Assembly: GCA_002372615.1 (NCBI GenBank) | Contig: DFHG01000006.1 | Location: forward strand, 1 to 29,518 | Length of the DNA: 29,518 bases | Source of the DNA: Mycoplasmataceae bacterium UBA3729 | Lineage (GTDB): Bacteria; Bacillota_I; Bacilli_A; Mycoplasmatales; Mycoplasmoidaceae | Reading direction: 5' to 3' | In this document: positions 26,138 through 29,518 of the stretch, in pieces | Numbering within the stretch: position 1 is the stretch's first letter | Layout: each line of letters opens with the position of its first letter | Position numbers and translations under genes: made by a program | The notes under the pieces: generated by a model | The model's input: only the letters and a program-made list of their open reading frames with translations | The model's database searches: none | Told to the model about the DNA's origin: nothing

Positions 26138-26275
26138 ATGAAATTTACATCTGATTTAGATGAATTAGATGAAGTAAGTTCTATGATGAGTAATGATTAT
26201 TATAAAAAACATAAAGTTTATAAAGATTTAACATTTGGTAATCCGAAAAAGAAAAAGCAAAAAGATGATTATTAA
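26138..26275 (+). CDS. Small hydrophilic protein, 45 residues
   Basis: ATG 26138 to TAA 26273-26275, preceded by AAAGG seven bases upstream, one of the better ribosome-binding sites on the plus strand here. The product is bipolar: acidic N-terminus MKFTSDLDELDEVSSMMSND, then basic YYKKHKVYKDL and NPKKKKQKDDY. No signal peptide, membrane segment, cysteine or Gly-Gly processing site. No Trp codon. It lies between the decayed tail of lipoprotein copy 2 and the second sdaA fragment and has no counterpart after copy 1. Not recognised; it could be a relic of the gene that originally followed the lipoprotein. An A/T-only stem-loop begins directly after the stop. Confidence 0.6.
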   Translation: MKFTSDLDELDEVSSMMSNDYYKKHKVYKDLTFGNPKKKKQKDDY

Positions 26276-26312
26276 TTAATAAATTCTTTATTAAACAATA
26301 TAAATTTATTAA
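26276..26312 (+). terminator. Possible terminator after the 45-codon ORF
   Basis: Perfect 10-bp arms TTAATAAATT (26276-26285) and AATTTATTAA (26303-26312) start at the base after the stop codon. They contain no G or C, and the T-rich tail is interrupted, so the stem is weak. Bases 26313-26400 hold nothing I recognise. Confidence 0.35.
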
Positions 26313-26400
26313 TTCTTAATTCTAATTATTTCATTTTGTTAACTATATATTTACTTAAATTAACTTTTGTTGTTTTAAATGTTCCAATAATGATAATATT

Positions 26401-26789
26401 TAGTGTAGCTACTGCTTATGCTGCTGCTAGTTTTAATTACATCATTATAGTTACAACCTAGCAAATATTGAATGTACAGCAATAATTGCAATGAAACATC
26501 ATTTAGAATTAACTTGTGACCTTGTTGGAGAAGTTGTAATTGCTCAATGTATTGAAAGAAATGCTGAAGCAGTAATTAGAGTGTAAGTAGTGCAACACAT
26601 TCTTCATGTTTAGTAGATGGGAGAAGAAATTCTATATTTACTTTAAATGATAAAGTTGATATTGAACTAAAAACAGGTAGAGATTTAAAAACTGATTATA
26701 AATAAACAAGTAAAAAGGATTATCAATTAAATATGAATCAAAAAAATTTGGTGAAAATAAATCAAATAATAATAGAAGATAACAAGTAA
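26401..26789 (+). pseudogene. Decayed copy of the sdaA 3' end (second)
   Basis: Again the last ~390 bases of sdaA, starting at the same point as the first fragment (tagtgtagct) and ending in the same stop context (gataacaagtaatgtaaaag). It has different lesions from the first fragment: TAA in the middle of the YKETSK region, base changes at CIERN, a lost base in the VISSAT part. It keeps parts of the original that fragment 1 lost (AAASFNYIII), so the two decayed independently. Confidence 0.88.
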
Positions 26790-26871
26790 TGTAAAAGAAA
26801 AATATCTATCGTTCTTTATCTAAATATGATTTTTGTAATATATAATACATATTTATATATCTATATAAATT
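26790..26871 (+). promoter_or_regulatory. Spacer/promoter of lipoprotein copy 3
   Basis: Copy 3 of the shared spacer: the ctttatctaaatatgattttt block, then TATAAT at 26841-26846. The leader to ATG 26872 is 25 bases and is A/T-only apart from two C, with an imperfect AT tract (atatttatatatctatat) where copy 2 has (AT)9. No Shine-Dalgarno. -35-like TTATCT is 19 bases from the -10 box, as in copy 2. Confidence 0.5.
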
Positions 26872-29518
26872 ATGAAATTCAAAATCATTAAATCTTTGTT
26901 AATTCCAACACTTGGCATTACATTAAGTACAACAACTATCTCTAGTTTAACTGGCTGTACAAATAATAATGAAATAAAAAATTATTATTTGATAGGTGGA
27001 AGCACATCATTAAAAGGTATAGAAGGTAAAGGCGGATTAGATAATAATCAATGAAAATTATACCTTGATGAAAAAGAAGTTACAAACAACATTACTTGAA
27101 AATTACAATTTGTGAATGATAAACAATGATCAAATTCTTTAACCATAAATAATGGATTCGTTCATTGGTCAAAAGATATTACAAAAGGTGAATATTTCTT
27201 CTATGTAATTGCTAAATATAATAATAATCATACGACTTTTTCTGAACAAATTAAATTATCTATAGATAGTTATGGATTATCTGGTGGAAGCACTGAGCTA
27301 AAAGGTATATATCAAAAAGATTTACAAGATTATAATCAATGAAAATTATCAATTGGTGGAGCAGATATTACAAGCAACATTAATTGAGGAGTAAGCAACC
27401 TTAGTGATGATAAATTAACAAATAATATATTTATAAATAATGGTGTGGTATCTTGAAGTGGAAATATCCATGCAGGGCAATACAATTTTTGTATTACTGC
27501 TACATATAATGAAGTAGTAGTAAAATCACCTATAATTAAATTAATTATAAATGAGTATGTTTTAAATGGTGGTAGTACAGAATTAAATGGTATACAAGGT
27601 GAAGAAGGAAGAGATGATAAATCATGACAATTATCACTTGATGGAAAAGTTATTACTGATAATATTGATTGAGGATTAGAAGACAATAATGGTAACCCAG
27701 TAGATAATATAGAAATTGTAAGTATAATCCAATATTACGGTAGTGTAGTTTGAAATGCAAATATAACTGTTGGAGAATACTATTTCTATGTTATTGCTAC
27801 ATATGATGGATTAAAAGTAAAATCATCACAAATTAAGTTGACTATAGGTCAATATGTTTTAAATGGTGGTAGTACTGAATTAAATGGTATAGAAGGTAAA
27901 GCTGAAAGTGATACTAAATCATGACAATTATCAATTGATGGAAAAATTATTATTGATAATATTAATTGAGCAATAGAAGATAATAATGGTAACCCAATAA
28001 ATGGTATATCTGTAGATAATGGTGTTGTATCTTGAAGTAATAATATTGCTGCCCCTTTTGAATATAGTTTCTATGTTACTGCTACATATAATGGAATAAA
28101 AATAAAATCTGCATTAATTAAATTAAATATAAATGAGTATGTTTTAAATGGTGGTAGTACAGATTTACTTGGTGTATGTGGCATAGCTGCAAGTGATACT
28201 AAATCATGACAATTATCAATTGATGGAAAAATTATTACTGATAATATTGATTGAGCAATAGGCAAGGCTTTTGATAAACCAACAGATGGTATATCTGTAA
28301 ATGGTGGAATTGTATCTTGGAGTGACAATATTGCTGCTAATGCATACTGATTCTATGTTGTTGCTACATATGATGGAGTAACAACAAAATCTTCATTAAT
28401 TAAATTAATTATAAGTAAGTATATTTTAAATGGTGGTAGTACTGAATTAAATGGTATAGAAGGTAAAGCTGAAAGTGATACTAAATCATGACAATTATCA
28501 ATTGATGGAAAAATTATTATTGATAATATTAATTGAGCAATAGAAGATAATAATGGTAACCAAATAGATGATATATCTGTAAATGGTGGAATTGTATCTT
28601 GAGCGGAAGATATTGATGCTGGAGAATACTATTTCTATGTTATTGCTACATATGATGGAGTAACAACAAAATCTTCATTAATTAAATTAAATATAAGTTG
28701 ATATATTTTAAGTGGTGGTAGTACACAATTAAGTGGTACACAAGGTCAAGCTGGAAGTGATGATAAACCATGACAATTATCGCTTAATGGAAAAATTATT
28801 ACCGATAATATTGATTGAGCAATAGACAAGGCTTTTGATGATAATCCAATAGATGGTATATCTATAAATAATGGAATTGTATCTTGGAGTGGTAATATTG
28901 CTGCTGGAGAATACTATTTCTTTGTTATTGCTACATATGATGGATTACGCATAACATCTAGAGGATTAATTACATTAGATATAAGTCTATATATTTTAAG
29001 TGGTGGTAGTACACAATTAAGTGGTACACAAGGTCAAGCTGGAAGTGATAATAAATCATGACAATTATCGCTTAATGGAAAAATTATTACCGATAATATT
29101 GATTGAGCAATAGAAGATAATAATGGTAACCCAATAAATGGTATATCTGTAAATGGTGGAATTGTATCTTGAGCGGAAGATATTGATGCTGGAGAATATA
29201 ATTTCTTTGTTATTGCTACATATGATGGATTAGAAATAAAATCTCCAGTAATTCAATTAAAGATAAGTCGATATATTTTAGATGGTGGTAATACAGATTT
29301 ACTTGGTGCATATGGTAATACTGGAAGTGATAATAGATCATGAAAATTATCAATTGACAATCAACAAATTACTCAAGGTATTACTTGAAAAATAGAAGAT
29401 ATTTATAAAAATCCAATAGATGGTATATCTATAAATAATGGTACTGTATCTTGAAGTGGTAATATTGCTGCTGGAGAATATAATTTCTTTGTTATTGCTA
29501 CATATGATGGATTAGAAA
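26872..29518 (+). CDS. Long multi-repeat lipoprotein, copy 3 (3' end outside window)
   Basis: 882 residues to the window end with no stop when TGA is Trp. The leader MKFKIIKSLLIPTLGITLST with lipobox SLTGC (Cys29) predicts a lipid-anchored surface protein. It then consists of tandem ~94-99-residue repeats starting near 26986, 27271, 27556, 27853, 28138, 28420, 28702, 28990 and 29272 (the ninth cut by the window). Each has the consensus YxLxGGSTxLxG, SWQLSLDGKxIT, IxWAIED, GISVNNGxVSWSxNI, GEYYFYVIATYDG, KSxxIKL. The latter half looks Ig-like. A rod-like adhesin or antigen is likely; the ligand is unknown. Nearly all Trp are TGA, which hides the gene from standard-code tools. Confidence 0.9.
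26986..29518 (+). repeat. Coding tandem repeat array, ~282-297 bp units
   Basis: Nine in-frame units of 285, 285, 297, 285, 282, 282, 288, 282 bp and one truncated unit. Units 4 and 6 share a virtually identical ~135-bp first half. Units 7 and 8 share another. Units 5 and 7 share a GKAFD/DKAFD block where units 4, 6 and 8 have EDNNGN. Unit 9 matches the repeat of lipoprotein copy 2. The pattern is mosaic, not a simple series of whole-unit duplications. Confidence 0.9.

Noticed and set aside
27336..28328. Minus-strand frames inside the repeat array (27336-27686 and 28071-28328)
   Set aside because: They recur because the repeats recur. On the plus strand one code-4 frame is open for the whole region with lipoprotein leader.
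24100..29518. Lipoproteins interpreted as pseudogenes because of in-frame TGA
   Set aside because: TGA is Trp here, as shown by RpoA, L5, L16, S14 and SecY. Only TAA/TAG and true indels count as lesions.
26986..29518. CRISPR-like or other non-coding repeat array
   Set aside because: Units are ~285 bp, in frame and protein-coding, without spacers.
1..29518. tRNA or rRNA genes
   Set aside because: I found no cloverleaf with GTTC-type T loop or rRNA-like segment in the intergenic regions, though reading by eye cannot exclude every tRNA.

Overview
The window is about 29.5 kb of very A+T-rich DNA from a mollicute (Mycoplasma, Ureaplasma or Malacoplasma type). The main evidence is that TGA is read as tryptophan throughout. 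Universally conserved proteins (RpoA, L2, L3, L4, L5, L16, S3, S14, SecY) are intact only under genetic code 4, and several have TGA at positions where the family has Trp (for example the S14 C-terminus ending KKSSW). All coordinates here were rebuilt with code 4. The species is not identified. The UU173/DUF2779 nuclease and the serine-rich leader lipoproteins suggest the Ureaplasma/M. penetrans/Pneumoniae side, but this is inference.

Region 1 (1-2910): the tail of a plus-strand membrane protein, then a minus-strand lipoprotein/membrane-protein locus that looks like one protein broken by a +1 frameshift. A 17-bp tandem duplication sits across its start codon. Region 2 (2911-18548, minus strand): one uninterrupted S10-spc-alpha superoperon, rpsJ-rplC-rplD-rplW-rplB-rpsS-rplV-rpsC-rplP-rpmC-rpsQ-rplN-rplX-rplE-rpsN-rpsH-rplF-rplR-rpsE-rplO-secY-adk-map-infA-rpmJ-rpsM-rpsK-rpoA-rplQ. 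It lacks rpmD (L30) and ends in a strong hairpin/T-tract terminator. Many junctions are TAATG overlaps or have the Shine-Dalgarno lying on the previous stop, so translation is probably coupled. Several ribosomal proteins carry long charged tails, and SecY has about 100 extra N-terminal residues.

Region 3 (18549-22752): a plus-strand C39-peptidase/ABC-exporter-like protein with an intact peptidase triad but a wrecked ATPase domain. It overlaps tail to tail by 11 bp with a minus-strand UU173-family protein that combines a PD-(D/E)XK-like nuclease domain and a DUF2779 (DEDD exonuclease-like) domain. Region 4 (22753-29518, plus strand): an apparently leaderless single-chain iron-sulfur L-serine dehydratase gene, followed by a three-fold amplified module of [sdaA 3' end + shared spacer/promoter + repeat-domain lipoprotein].

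The first two lipoproteins have one Ig-like repeat each and are followed by decayed repeats. The third is an open-ended array of at least nine ~94-residue repeats that runs off the window. Two decayed sdaA 3' fragments separate the copies, and a 45-codon ORF with a good ribosome-binding site lies between copies 2 and 3. This looks like a surface-antigen diversification locus built by recombination, with promoter/leader AT tracts of variable length.
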